This document shows positions 1-6,663 of a stretch of 10,284 bases of DNA, in pieces. Source of the DNA: Nitrososphaerales archaeon TH526 (lineage in GTDB: Archaea > Thermoproteota > Nitrososphaeria > Nitrososphaerales > Nitrososphaeraceae); assembly GCA_014523665.1 (NCBI GenBank), contig JAATVR010000306.1, forward strand, positions 1 through 10,284, written 5' to 3'. The position numbers and the translations under genes are program-made. The notes under the pieces are model-generated. The model did not search any database. It saw only the letters and a list, made by a program, of their open reading frames with translations, and was not told the origin of the DNA. Positions within the stretch are counted from its first letter, which is position 1; every line of letters begins with the position of its first letter.

Positions 1-3
1 ATC

Positions 4-11
4 ATATATAA
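4..11 (+). promoter_or_regulatory. TATA-like box upstream of psmA
   Basis: The AT-rich octamer atatataa lies about 50 bases before the psmA start. Archaeal TATA boxes are centred about 25-27 bases before the transcription start, which would put the start near 33-35 and leave a short leader of roughly 27 bases. No clear BRE is visible, and little upstream sequence is available because the window begins here. The assignment is inferred from motif and position only. Confidence 0.45.
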
Positions 12-61
12 GTGACCCAAGGTAAATTTAAATTGAACTCATCTAAGTAGATTAGAATGAA

Positions 62-799
62 TTGTTACCAGCAGCAGCGGGATATGATAGAGCTATAACG
101 GTTTTCTCTCCTGATGGGAGGCTTTACCAAGTAGAATATGCAATAGAGACAGTCAGAAGAGGCACTCTAGCAGTTGGATTGAAGTACAAAGGGGGGGTTA
201 TCCTCGCAGTCGAAGAAAAGACAAGAAAATTGCAAATTTCAAATGTTACCCAGAAAATATTTCAGGTTGATGATCACATAGGTGTTGCTGCAGCTGGCTA
301 TATTCCAGATGCGAGATCACAAGTTGACCATGCGAGATTTTTTGCACAGAGTAATAGGTTGATATATGATGAACCGGTTGATGTGGAGGGTGTTGCTAAG
401 AATATTGCAGATATGGCGCAACAATTTACACAGTACGCCGGTGTAAGACCTTTTGGGGTGGCCCTCATTCTAGCGGGGGTAGACGAAACTGGTGCGTCAT
501 TATATTTGACTGATCCAAGTGGAACATACATTGGATATGATGCGGTTGCAATTGGCGCAGGAAGCGATCAGGTTACCGAATATCTGGAAAAGAGCTATAA
601 AATGGACATCAGTCTAGAGGAGTGTGGATCTCTAGCGATCGAGTCAATTTATTTGGTCAGCGAGGACAAGAATAGCACCAGGAATATCAAAATGGCTGTT
701 ATCGACACAAACACCAAGACTATGAGGAAAGTGCTGGATGAGGAACTAGAAAGTTATGCCAAGTTAGCCAAGCAACGAGAAAGCGCAAAGGGCCAGTGA
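62..799 (+). CDS. psmA: 20S proteasome subunit alpha
   Basis: This is the outer-ring (alpha) subunit of the archaeal 20S proteasome, which forms the gated heptameric rings on either side of the proteolytic beta rings and docks the unfoldase ATPases. The alpha-type signature YDRAITVFSPDGRLYQVEYA lies at residues 8-27. Lys65 aligns with Thermoplasma Lys66, the pocket lysine that receives the HbYX tail of the ATPase. The motif QYAGVRPFGVALI is typical of the core fold. At 245 residues the length is normal. There is no N-terminal threonine active site, as expected for an alpha subunit. The TTG start is forced: an in-frame stop lies at 53-55 and there is no other start between. An ATG at 57 is in another frame and ends after 13 codons. 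No Shine-Dalgarno motif is visible. The C-terminus is lysine/glutamate-rich. Confidence 0.97.
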   Translation: MLPAAAGYDRAITVFSPDGRLYQVEYAIETVRRGTLAVGLKYKGGVILAVEEKTRKLQISNVTQKIFQVDDHIGVAAAGYIPDARSQVDHARFFAQSNRLIYDEPVDVEGVAKNIADMAQQFTQYAGVRPFGVALILAGVDETGASLYLTDPSGTYIGYDAVAIGAGSDQVTEYLEKSYKMDISLEECGSLAIESIYLVSEDKNSTRNIKMAVIDTNTKTMRKVLDEELESYAKLAKQRESAKGQ

Positions 800-828
800 A
801 TTTAGGTAATTAAACCATTTTTACGATC

Positions 829-1491
829 TTGGATTCGCTTATTAAGAAAAAGGCTCCGAATTTAAAGATTGGCGAGTGGGTTCAAGGAGTACCAACTAAT
901 ATCGATAAAGAACAAGGCAAGGTCATTGTAGTTGAAGTCTTTCAGGTCAACTGTCCCGGTTGTTTCTTGTATGGAATACCCGAAGCAATTGGTGTTTACA
1001 ACAACACTGACAAAAGTGAGGTAAAGGTGTTGGGGATTGCTACCGCCTTTGAGGATTATGATAAAAATAATTTGGATAACTTGAAACTGCTTGTAACAAA
1101 GGGGGAGGTAATCGGCGAAACTTTACGCGCTCTTCGAATGTATGGCAGAGTAGAGAACGGAAACAAACTCCCATATTCCATCCCTCACCCGGTTGCTATG
1201 GATTCCTTAATCAAAAGGTCAGGCGATATCCAAGAAAGCCAGGTATTAGAATTTCTTGAAGAAAACGTCACTGGCTATCAGGCCTACAATGAACAGGACA
1301 AATTGATGCTTTTTGAGCGTGCAAAGCACTATCTGGGATCCAAGGAATTTTCAGCCCTTACATTCGAGGAATACAAACTCAAAGGAACCCCATCTACCAT
1401 TCTTATAGATCGAAAAGGCTTGGTACGTGATATTGCCTTTGGTGCAGATGGAGGACTAAAATCAAAAGTCGATTTGTTACTTAAGGAATAG
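829..1491 (+). CDS. Thioredoxin-fold (TlpA/redoxin-like) protein
   Basis: This is a predicted cytoplasmic thiol-disulfide protein of 220 residues. After a strand typical of the fold (VIVVEVFQ) comes the redox motif CPGC, Cys42 and Cys45. The cis-proline motif TPST is at 187-190, followed by ILIDRKGLV as in TlpA/ResA-like redoxins. About 110 residues separate the central strand from the cis-Pro, longer than in minimal thioredoxins. No signal peptide or membrane segment is seen. The peroxiredoxin PxxxTxxC motif is absent, so a true peroxidase is unlikely. The TTG start is the only candidate after the in-frame stop at 811-813, and its Shine-Dalgarno is poor. It lies 29 bases after psmA and abuts the following methyltransferase gene, so co-transcription is likely. 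The partner and substrate are unknown. Confidence 0.8.
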   Translation: MDSLIKKKAPNLKIGEWVQGVPTNIDKEQGKVIVVEVFQVNCPGCFLYGIPEAIGVYNNTDKSEVKVLGIATAFEDYDKNNLDNLKLLVTKGEVIGETLRALRMYGRVENGNKLPYSIPHPVAMDSLIKRSGDIQESQVLEFLEENVTGYQAYNEQDKLMLFERAKHYLGSKEFSALTFEEYKLKGTPSTILIDRKGLVRDIAFGADGGLKSKVDLLLKE

Positions 1492-2340
1492 ATGACAGCT
1501 CCGTTCTCTTCGCTGTCTGTAGCGATCCCTGATACATCGCTAATCGATTCGAAATCTCTCTTGGAAAAGACTTTACGAGTAGCTCAATTCGCCCGCGCAT
1601 TCTCAATTTTTCGAGTCGAAAAAGTCTATATGTATCATGACATATCCTCAAACGTTCGACAAGATGACTTTAAATTAATTGCTTTATTGCTTGAGTATTT
1701 AGACACCCCTCAATATTTGAGGAGATTGTTATATCCTAAAATGAGATTGCTACAATATGCCGGGATGCTACCCCCTATACAATCACCTCATCACAAGAAG
1801 TTCTTAAGGACATCAGAGATCCAAAATGGAGAAGCTCGGACGGGGATTTTACTGAGGGATAGGAATTCTTGGGTCGTAAATGTCGGTCTGGACAGGACCA
1901 TTCCTTTTGTGGGCAGCAACGAATTTCCCAGAAAAGCAAATTTTCGGCTGTCAGTTCAAAAAGGAAGACTGGTTGCCGAGGAAATCCATGGAAGAGTGAG
2001 CAACGCTGAGTACTGGGGCTATCAACTGATTCGTATTGCCACTCTCTCAGAAATAATAAGGAGGCCCCCCGATGTAAAATTCTTAATAACTTCGAGAATG
2101 GGAAAGCCGGTTTCTCTCAGCTATCAATCTCTTACCAAGATTTTCGAACATGCTTCTGAGGTCGTATTGGTATTTGGTTCGCCACGAAAGGACGTTTGGG
2201 AAATCGTAAATAAGAGTGATGAAAGCCTCGTTAAATCATCGCTAGCTATCAATATGTTTCCGCTCCAAGGCACCAATAGTGTCCGATTGGAGGAGGCATT
2301 GTTGGGCTCGCTTGCCATAGTTAATAGCATTCGTATGTGA
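1492..2340 (+). CDS. SPOUT-class RNA methyltransferase (COG2106/MTH1 family)
   Basis: The protein resembles the archaeal/eukaryotic COG2106 family (Methanothermobacter MTH1; human SPOUT1/C9orf114), AdoMet-dependent SPOUT RNA methyltransferases with an inserted OB-like domain. The human member has been linked to N3-methyluridine in large-subunit rRNA. The N-terminal part (SVAIPDTSLIDSKSLLEKT, then AQFARAFSIFRVEKVYMYHD, residues 9-50) and the middle domain (about 95-190) fit the family. The SPOUT knot is seen as VVLVFGSPRKDVWEI (224-238) and INMFPLQGTNSVRLEEALL (253-271). At 282 residues the length is normal. The ATG follows the preceding stop with no gap, and AAGGA at 1483-1487 may be its ribosome binding site. 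In many archaea this family sits directly upstream of rpl3, as here, which fits an rRNA-modifying role. The exact target base in this organism is inferred. Confidence 0.88.
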   Translation: MTAPFSSLSVAIPDTSLIDSKSLLEKTLRVAQFARAFSIFRVEKVYMYHDISSNVRQDDFKLIALLLEYLDTPQYLRRLLYPKMRLLQYAGMLPPIQSPHHKKFLRTSEIQNGEARTGILLRDRNSWVVNVGLDRTIPFVGSNEFPRKANFRLSVQKGRLVAEEIHGRVSNAEYWGYQLIRIATLSEIIRRPPDVKFLITSRMGKPVSLSYQSLTKIFEHASEVVLVFGSPRKDVWEIVNKSDESLVKSSLAINMFPLQGTNSVRLEEALLGSLAIVNSIRM

Positions 2341-2382
2341 TTTGACAGTCAGTGGGGACATAATAACACAATTTTAACTCAG

Positions 2383-2392
2383 TTTATATAAA
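2383..2392 (+). promoter_or_regulatory. TATA box of the ribosomal protein operon
   Basis: The sequence tttatataaa lies in the 87-base spacer between the methyltransferase gene and rpl3. Its spacing places transcription start near 2412-2416, giving a leader of about 12-16 bases before the L3 ATG. The spacer is the longest in the window and is where the archaeal S10-type cluster normally begins. The purine-rich stretch aggggcagggagaggg (2401-2416) overlaps the predicted start. No transcript data are available, so this is inference from motif and position. Confidence 0.65.
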
Positions 2393-2427
2393 TTTATTAA
2401 AGGGGCAGGGAGAGGGATGGTCTATCC

Positions 2428-3423
2428 ATGGGCCATAGAAAATATAGCGCTCCACGAAGGGGCAGTGTGGCATTCAGACCTAGAGCTAGAGCAAAAAGTC
2501 TAGAAGCAAGAGTTCGGAATTGGGCCCAAAGTACCGAGACAAAGCCGTTTCTTGGCGCGTTTGCTGGGTTTAAGGTAGGGATGTTGAACGTCATGACTGT
2601 TGATGATCGAGACAGAACACCCAACTTCGGTAAGCAACTAGCAAACCCTTCCACATTACTGGCAACTCCACCATTGACTATTGTAGGTATACGAGGGTAT
2701 CGGGTCGATTATAACGGTAGACATGCATTATTTGACATAGTTTCTAGAGACACAATTAGGGATCAGAAAAAAAAGACTCAACAAGGCTCCTTGGAAGAGG
2801 CGATGCGTAAAGCGGAAGGTTATCTCAATGATGTTAGTTCTGTAGCCGTATTGGTTTCCGTTTCTCCTAAAGATGCTGGATTGTCCCAAAAGAAACCCTA
2901 TACTTTTGAGGTCCGGCTTACTGGCGGTGATTCAAAGCAAAACTTTGAATATGCAAAATCGATCGTGGGCAAGAAGTTAAAAGTGGGCGATATATTTCGA
3001 ACGGGTCAATCCATAGACGTTGCCGGGATTACAAGGGGGAAAGGGGTAGAAGGACCTATTACTCGGTTTGGAGTCAAGAAAAAGCAGCACAAATCAAGAA
3101 AAAGTGTTCGTGCTGTGGGGACACTAGGGCCTATATCACCAGCAGTCGTAATGTTTACCGTCCCAAGACAAGGTCAAAGGGGCTTTCACCAAAGGATCGA
3201 ATATAATAAGCGAATATTGTTAATTGGAAACACCTCTGAAGAAGGACTTGACATCAACCGAAAAGGAGGGTTCAAGCACTTCGGAACATTAAATGGTGAC
3301 TTTATTGTCGTTAGAGGTTCGATCCCAGGAGTTCCAAAAAGACTAGTAAAGCTGAGAATGCCAATTAGGCAAAAGAGTACGAAAATTCTCGAGCCTAAAA
3401 TCGTAGAGGTAGTGGTCAAGTAG
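2428..3423 (+). CDS. rpl3: 50S ribosomal protein L3 (uL3)
   Basis: uL3 is an early-assembling 23S rRNA binder of the large subunit whose internal loop reaches toward the peptidyl transferase centre. The archaeal/eukaryotic start MGHRKYSAPRRGSVAFRPRA fixes the ATG. The L3 signature region is at 200-255 (GITRGKGVEGPITRFG, then RAVGTLGP, then PRQGQRGFHQR) with EYNKR after it. At 331 residues the protein is typical of archaea. It is the first gene of the operon, 36 bases downstream of a TATA box. An out-of-frame ATG at 2417 opens a 28-codon frame that ends within rpl3 at 2503 and is probably not the start. The next gene follows after one base. Confidence 0.98.
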   Translation: MGHRKYSAPRRGSVAFRPRARAKSLEARVRNWAQSTETKPFLGAFAGFKVGMLNVMTVDDRDRTPNFGKQLANPSTLLATPPLTIVGIRGYRVDYNGRHALFDIVSRDTIRDQKKKTQQGSLEEAMRKAEGYLNDVSSVAVLVSVSPKDAGLSQKKPYTFEVRLTGGDSKQNFEYAKSIVGKKLKVGDIFRTGQSIDVAGITRGKGVEGPITRFGVKKKQHKSRKSVRAVGTLGPISPAVVMFTVPRQGQRGFHQRIEYNKRILLIGNTSEEGLDINRKGGFKHFGTLNGDFIVVRGSIPGVPKRLVKLRMPIRQKSTKILEPKIVEVVVK

Positions 3424-3424
3424 C

Positions 3425-4228
3425 TTGAAAGCAAGAGTATTAGACCTAGATCGTAGTAATGTAGGATCGATAGATTTACCACAAGTTTTTTTAACACCAT
3501 ATCGCCCTGCTGTTATACACAAAACATACGTAAGCTTACTCTCGCATTCGTTTCAAGCACAAGGTAGATATCCCCTTGCAGGAGAGGTCGTTAGCGCCGA
3601 GTCTCGCAATACTGGTTTAGGGATTGCCAGGCTCGCAAGGGCTAAGGGACAAGGGTTTCCCAGAGCTGGTCAAGCTGCTGGAGTCGCTGGGACAAGGCAT
3701 GGAAGGGTTGCTCACCCTCCAGTTTCATTTAAGAGAATCTACAAGAAGATAAACAAGAAAGAGAAAAATCTAGCACTTTGTTCTGCAATTGCTGCAACTT
3801 CAAGGCGTGATCTCGTCAAGCGACGCGGGCATGAGCTTGACGATAAGATGGAACTCCCTCTAATTGTTTCAAATAAGATTGAGTCGATGGATAAGGCAAA
3901 TGATCTTAATAATGCCTTGATAAAATTGGGTTTGGAAGCGGACCTGGAGCGTGCTAGGTCAAAGAGGCGAAACGTAAGGGGAACTTCAAGAAGACATGGT
4001 AGATCTTCTGGGGTGAGTGTTCTTCTAGTAGTATCTAGAAACAGCAACATTATGAAACTCTCAAGGTCGTTAGCAGGAGTTGATGTGAAAGCTGTGGACA
4101 GTTTAAATGTAATGGATCTATTACCTGGATCTAAGCCAATAAGACTGACTATATATTCACAAAAGGCCATTGATGCATTAGGAAAGTTCAGTGGATCCTG
4201 TCTAACAATGGAGGGTAAAACTGAATGA
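3425..4228 (+). CDS. rpl4: 50S ribosomal protein L4 (uL4, archaeal L4e type)
   Basis: uL4 binds domain I of 23S rRNA and sends a long loop into the peptide exit tunnel. That loop is visible at about residues 58-100, glycine- and arginine-rich (RLARAKGQGFPRAGQAAGV, then GTRHGRVAHPP). The globular part follows with RRGHELDDKMELPLIV and the C-terminal VLLVVSRNSNIMKLSRSL and VDVKAVDSLNVMDLLPG segments, as in archaeal and eukaryotic L4. The length of 267 residues is normal. The start is TTG, one base after the L3 stop, with GAGGT at 3406-3410 as a distant Shine-Dalgarno candidate. The stop overlaps the L23 start, indicating translational coupling. Confidence 0.97.
   Translation: MKARVLDLDRSNVGSIDLPQVFLTPYRPAVIHKTYVSLLSHSFQAQGRYPLAGEVVSAESRNTGLGIARLARAKGQGFPRAGQAAGVAGTRHGRVAHPPVSFKRIYKKINKKEKNLALCSAIAATSRRDLVKRRGHELDDKMELPLIVSNKIESMDKANDLNNALIKLGLEADLERARSKRRNVRGTSRRHGRSSGVSVLLVVSRNSNIMKLSRSLAGVDVKAVDSLNVMDLLPGSKPIRLTIYSQKAIDALGKFSGSCLTMEGKTE
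4210..4216 (+). promoter_or_regulatory. Ribosome binding site for rpl23
   Basis: The motif ggagggt lies inside the end of rpl4, eight bases before the L23 ATG at 4225, and is a good match to the archaeal Shine-Dalgarno consensus. It supports initiation at the ATG that overlaps the L4 stop codon. Confidence 0.7.
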
Positions 4229-4521
4229 GCAAAGATGCACCTGCAAAAGATCAGCTGTCAATTGAGGATGCTAGGTCAGTTCTCATTCAACCATACATAA
4301 CTGAAAAAACATTCAATATGATTGAAAAGGAGAACAAGTTAGTCTTTATAGTTAGAGAAAGGAGCACAAAACAACTGATAAGAGAAGCTATGAGTGTTCT
4401 CTATGACGCAGAAGTCATTGATATCAACACATTAAGAACGATCAGAGGGAAGAAGGCAGCTGTGAAGTTCAGTGACCCAAATGGAGCAAGGGATTTAGCT
4501 ACAACGCTGGGCTTGGTGTAA
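4225..4521 (+). CDS. rpl23: 50S ribosomal protein L23 (uL23)
   Basis: uL23 sits at the exit-tunnel rim of the large subunit, where signal recognition particle and other nascent-chain factors dock. The family signature is the segment VLIQPYITEKTFNMIE (residues 19-34), followed by NKLVFIVRERSTKQLIREAM and the strand VIDINTLRT before the charged GKKAAVKF. At 98 residues with a short polar N-terminal extension (about 11 residues), it is slightly longer than the shortest archaeal members. The ATG overlaps the L4 stop as ATGA. In most archaea rpl2 follows this gene; here the next gene is rps19 after a 75-base spacer. Confidence 0.97.
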   Translation: MSKDAPAKDQLSIEDARSVLIQPYITEKTFNMIEKENKLVFIVRERSTKQLIREAMSVLYDAEVIDINTLRTIRGKKAAVKFSDPNGARDLATTLGLV

Positions 4522-4559
4522 ATCCTGTGTCTGATACGTTAGCTTCATTTCCCAGTACG

Positions 4560-4567
4560 TTTAAAAG
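4560..4567 (+). promoter_or_regulatory. Possible weak internal promoter before rps19
   Basis: The spacer 4522-4596 contains tttaaaag, a weak TATA-like element about 33 bases before the S19 GTG. If functional, transcripts would start only a few bases before rps19, or at it. This is the only spacer inside the ribosomal cluster with room for a promoter apart from the one before rpl3. The evidence is position and base composition only. Confidence 0.25.
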
Positions 4568-4586
4568 TGGAATAAAGCATGCAGAC

Positions 4587-4592
4587 GGTGAT
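4587..4592 (+). promoter_or_regulatory. Ribosome binding site for rps19
   Basis: The motif ggtgat matches part of the archaeal Shine-Dalgarno consensus and ends four bases before the GTG at 4597. It supports that non-ATG start; the first in-frame ATG lies deep inside the conserved protein. Confidence 0.55.
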
Positions 4593-4596
4593 ATAA

Positions 4597-5004
4597 GTGG
4601 TTAGAGAGTTTAAGTTTAGAGGTTATCTTCCTGAGCAGCTTCAGGCATTACCCATTGAATCACTTTTGCCGCTATTGAACTCGAGACAAAGAAGATCGCT
4701 AGATAAAAGAGTGGGCAAATTCATGACCGATGAAAAGAGAAAACTTCGCGAAGAGATTAAGCGAAATAGAGAAGGGAAGTCGGCTGACGAGATAAAAACT
4801 CACCTCAGAGATATGATTATTCTTCCAGACATGATCGGAGTAACTATAAAAGTCCACAACGGTAAGGAATTCGTTCCAGTAAGTATCCGACCAGAGATGG
4901 TTGGGCATTATGTAGGTGAGTACTCCATCACAAACAAACGGGTTCAGCACGGAGCTCCTGGAGTAGGTTCATCAAGATCCAGTCTATACGTCCCATTAAA
5001 GTGA
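4597..5004 (+). CDS. rps19: 30S ribosomal protein S19 (uS19)
   Basis: uS19 lies in the head of the small subunit, near the A-site tRNA and the bridge to the large subunit. The archaeal form begins REFKFRGYLPEQLQALP and has the SRQRR motif at 29-33. The universal signature is at about 87-120: HNGKEFVPVSIRPEMVGHY, then GEYSITNKRVQHG. The protein ends with the GVGSSRSS segment typical of archaea and eukaryotes. At 135 residues the length is usual. The start is GTG, with ggtgat four bases upstream. It is the first gene after the spacer that lacks rpl2 and is followed by rpl22 after seven bases. Confidence 0.97.
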   Translation: MVREFKFRGYLPEQLQALPIESLLPLLNSRQRRSLDKRVGKFMTDEKRKLREEIKRNREGKSADEIKTHLRDMIILPDMIGVTIKVHNGKEFVPVSIRPEMVGHYVGEYSITNKRVQHGAPGVGSSRSSLYVPLK

Positions 5005-5011
5005 ATGTATT

Positions 5012-5488
5012 ATGCCAGAGTACGGATATGCATTAGAGAATTTCGATAAGTCAAGGCATGTGAGAGCCTCCATAAGGGACAAATCAACCTCGCATAAGCA
5101 TGCTAGAGAGGTAGCAGTAGCTATCAAAGGAATGTCAATTGAAAAAGCGCGTTTATTTCTTGAAGACGTGGTTGCCAGAAAAATAGCTGTACCATACAGG
5201 AGATACAATAACGAGGTTGCTCATCGATCTAACATACGCGACGGCTTTTGCTCAGGTCGTTATCCTAAAAAAGCAGCCAGAGAGGTTTTAAAACTGTTGG
5301 ACAATCTAGAGGCAAATGCAGAATATAAGGGAATGGATTTAGATGCCTTGAAGATCACAAGTGCCGTCGTGCACAAGGGTACAAAAATCAAGAGATTTAC
5401 TCCTAGAGCTATGGGAAGATCTAGTCCCAAATATGATACCTTAATACATTTCGAGTTAGTTGCACAGGAAAAGAGGGTTCATGAATGA
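5012..5488 (+). CDS. rpl22: 50S ribosomal protein L22 (uL22)
   Basis: uL22 lines the exit tunnel of the large subunit; its extended hairpin forms part of the constriction with uL4. The archaeal start YGYALENFDKSRHVRAS and the helix HKHAREVAVAIKGMSIEKAR are present. GRYPKKAAREVLKLLDNLE at 82-100 leads into ANAEYKGMDLD, and the hairpin is at about 121-142 (HKGTKIKRFTPRAMGRSSP). At 158 residues the length is typical of archaea. An ATG at 5005 is in a different frame, so 5012 is the start. No strong Shine-Dalgarno is visible. The stop overlaps the S3 ATG as ATGA. Confidence 0.97.
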   Translation: MPEYGYALENFDKSRHVRASIRDKSTSHKHAREVAVAIKGMSIEKARLFLEDVVARKIAVPYRRYNNEVAHRSNIRDGFCSGRYPKKAAREVLKLLDNLEANAEYKGMDLDALKITSAVVHKGTKIKRFTPRAMGRSSPKYDTLIHFELVAQEKRVHE

Positions 5489-6198
5489 GTGCCATCAATA
5501 ATGTAATGAAGAACAATTTCAGAAATCTCGAGCTAGACGAATTTCTTTCTGAAACTTTGAGAGACGCAGGTTACGGTCGCGTGGATGTACAAAAGACACC
5601 GATAGGAACTAGAATTACCTTGAGTGTTACTCGTCCAGGGTTGGTGATTGGAAGGAAAGGCACTGGCATAAAAGATTTAACATCAAAGTTGGAACAAAAA
5701 TTTGGTTTGTCCAATCCGCAGATCTCTGTTATAGAACTCGAGGCCCCGGAGTTGAACCCGAAGATCATGTGTAATCGAATCGCGCAACTAATTGAAAGGG
5801 GGACCGCGTTCAGAAGGGCAGCGATATGGACGAATAACACGATAATGAATGCGGGCGCCTTAGGTGTCGAGATTACAGTAGCAGGTAAACTGAGAAGTGA
5901 AAGAGCCCATTTCGAAAAACATGCTGTAGGTCTCGTCCCAAAAAGCGGAGACGTAGCCAATAAGGTGGTGAGATATGGGGTCACACATGTGCTTACTAAG
6001 ATGGGATTGATGGGAATACAGCTGAAAATAGCGATCAAGAATGAAATGCCAAGAGAGTTCGAAATGATTGAATCCGAAACCAGTGACAAATCAACGGGGG
6101 ACAAGAAGATAGAAAACAACGTGCAAGGTGAAGTGGAAGACAACAAGACTTCTGAAAGAAATGAATCTGTAGAGGCTGAAGGAAAAAAGAATGGGTAG
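5485..6198 (+). CDS. rps3: 30S ribosomal protein S3 (uS3) with charged C-terminal tail
   Basis: uS3 belongs to the small-subunit head and forms part of the mRNA entry channel. A type-2 KH domain carries the GxxG-type loop VIGRKG at 54-59, followed by LTSKLEQKFGL. The C-terminal domain has ERGTAFRRA (104-112) and GALGVEITVAGKLRSERA (124-141), diagnostic for uS3. From about residue 197 a 40-residue tail rich in Glu, Asp, Ser, Asn and Lys has no visible fold; such variable tails are seen in other archaeal and eukaryotic S3 proteins. Total length is 237. The ATG overlaps the L22 stop, with gagggtt at 5473-5479 as ribosome binding site. The last eight bases overlap rpl29. Confidence 0.97.
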   Translation: MSAINNVMKNNFRNLELDEFLSETLRDAGYGRVDVQKTPIGTRITLSVTRPGLVIGRKGTGIKDLTSKLEQKFGLSNPQISVIELEAPELNPKIMCNRIAQLIERGTAFRRAAIWTNNTIMNAGALGVEITVAGKLRSERAHFEKHAVGLVPKSGDVANKVVRYGVTHVLTKMGLMGIQLKIAIKNEMPREFEMIESETSDKSTGDKKIENNVQGEVEDNKTSERNESVEAEGKKNG

Positions 6199-6397
6199 AA
6201 TTAAACTAAAGGTGTTGCGCGAAATGAATGATAGGGATCTTACAGAGAAACTCGATGAACTAACTTCTGAGCTGACGAAGTTGAAGTCTGAAGGTGCAAA
6301 AGGTACATTGAAGAAAGAAACAGCGAGTATCAGATGGACAAGAAGGGATATTGCGAGAATCAAGACGATACTAACAGAGAGGGTGGAAAACCATTGA
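6191..6397 (+). CDS. rpl29: 50S ribosomal protein L29 (uL29)
   Basis: uL29 is a small helical-hairpin protein near the exit-tunnel rim, next to uL23. The 68-residue product has the usual pattern: KLKVLREMNDRDLTEKLDEL, then a second helix with TASIRWTRRDIARIKTIL, matching the RRxIARxxT motif of the family. Its ATG overlaps the end of rps3 by eight bases in another frame, and the stop overlaps the TTG of the RNase P gene (TTGA). In many archaea a SUI1/eIF1 gene follows L29; it is not present here. Confidence 0.95.
   Translation: MGRIKLKVLREMNDRDLTEKLDELTSELTKLKSEGAKGTLKKETASIRWTRRDIARIKTILTERVENH
6381..6386 (+). promoter_or_regulatory. Ribosome binding site for rnp1
   Basis: The motif gggtgg (within agagggtgg) ends seven bases before the TTG at 6394. 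It favours that start over the in-frame ATG at 6334, which lies well inside rpl29. Confidence 0.5.
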
Positions 6398-6660
6398 GAA
6401 CGACCGAGAATTTGATTTTCCATGAAATAGTAGGACTATATGCTAGTACCTTTGATTCAGGCCCCTATTCTGGATTATCTGGACAAATCGTGAGGGAAAC
6501 TAGAAACATGATTATTCTCAGATCTGGTGAGGTACTGAAGAGTTTGCCGAAAAATTGCATTAACATTAAGTTAACTCTTCCAACTTGCGGTTGCTTTATA
6601 AGTGGAAGCAGTCTCATTGGGAGACCAGAGGACCGAATTGTAAGGAAGGGTTTGGGATGA
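6394..6660 (+). CDS. rnp1: Ribonuclease P protein component 1 (Rpp29/Pop4 family)
   Basis: Rnp1 is a protein subunit of archaeal RNase P, which with the catalytic RNA trims the 5' leader from precursor tRNA. The 88-residue product shows the family pattern: HEIVGLYASTF (10-20), GLSGQIVRETRNMIIL (27-42), KSLPKNCINIKLTLP (49-63) and the C-terminal SSLIGRPEDRI (72-82), forming the Sm-like barrel of Rpp29. The frame is open upstream to an ATG at 6334, but those residues fall inside rpl29 and do not resemble the family. The TTG at 6394 overlapping the L29 stop, with a ribosome binding site seven bases upstream, is the better start. Location between L29 and S17 is the usual archaeal place. Confidence 0.93.
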   Translation: MRTTENLIFHEIVGLYASTFDSGPYSGLSGQIVRETRNMIILRSGEVLKSLPKNCINIKLTLPTCGCFISGSSLIGRPEDRIVRKGLG

Positions 6661-6663
6661 ATT

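Noticed and set aside
57..98. ATG five bases before the psmA TTG
   Set aside because: It is in another frame and stops after 13 codons; conserved PsmA sequence requires the TTG frame.
800..828. Possible promoter or terminator between psmA and the redoxin gene
   Set aside because: The 29-base gap has a short T run (818-822) but no TATA element or clear oligo-T terminator, so neither can be supported.
3739..4170. 143-codon open frame on the minus strand opposite rpl4
   Set aside because: It is fully covered by the clearly identified uL4 gene; no start context or recognisable motif supports it.
5571..6146. 191-codon open frame on the minus strand opposite rps3
   Set aside because: It lies wholly within the conserved uS3 gene and its translation looks like a hydrophobic and serine-rich shadow with no family resemblance.
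6334..6393. In-frame ATG extension of the RNase P protein by 20 residues
   Set aside because: The extra residues are encoded inside rpl29 and do not resemble the family; TTG 6394 has a ribosome binding site and the usual stop/start overlap.
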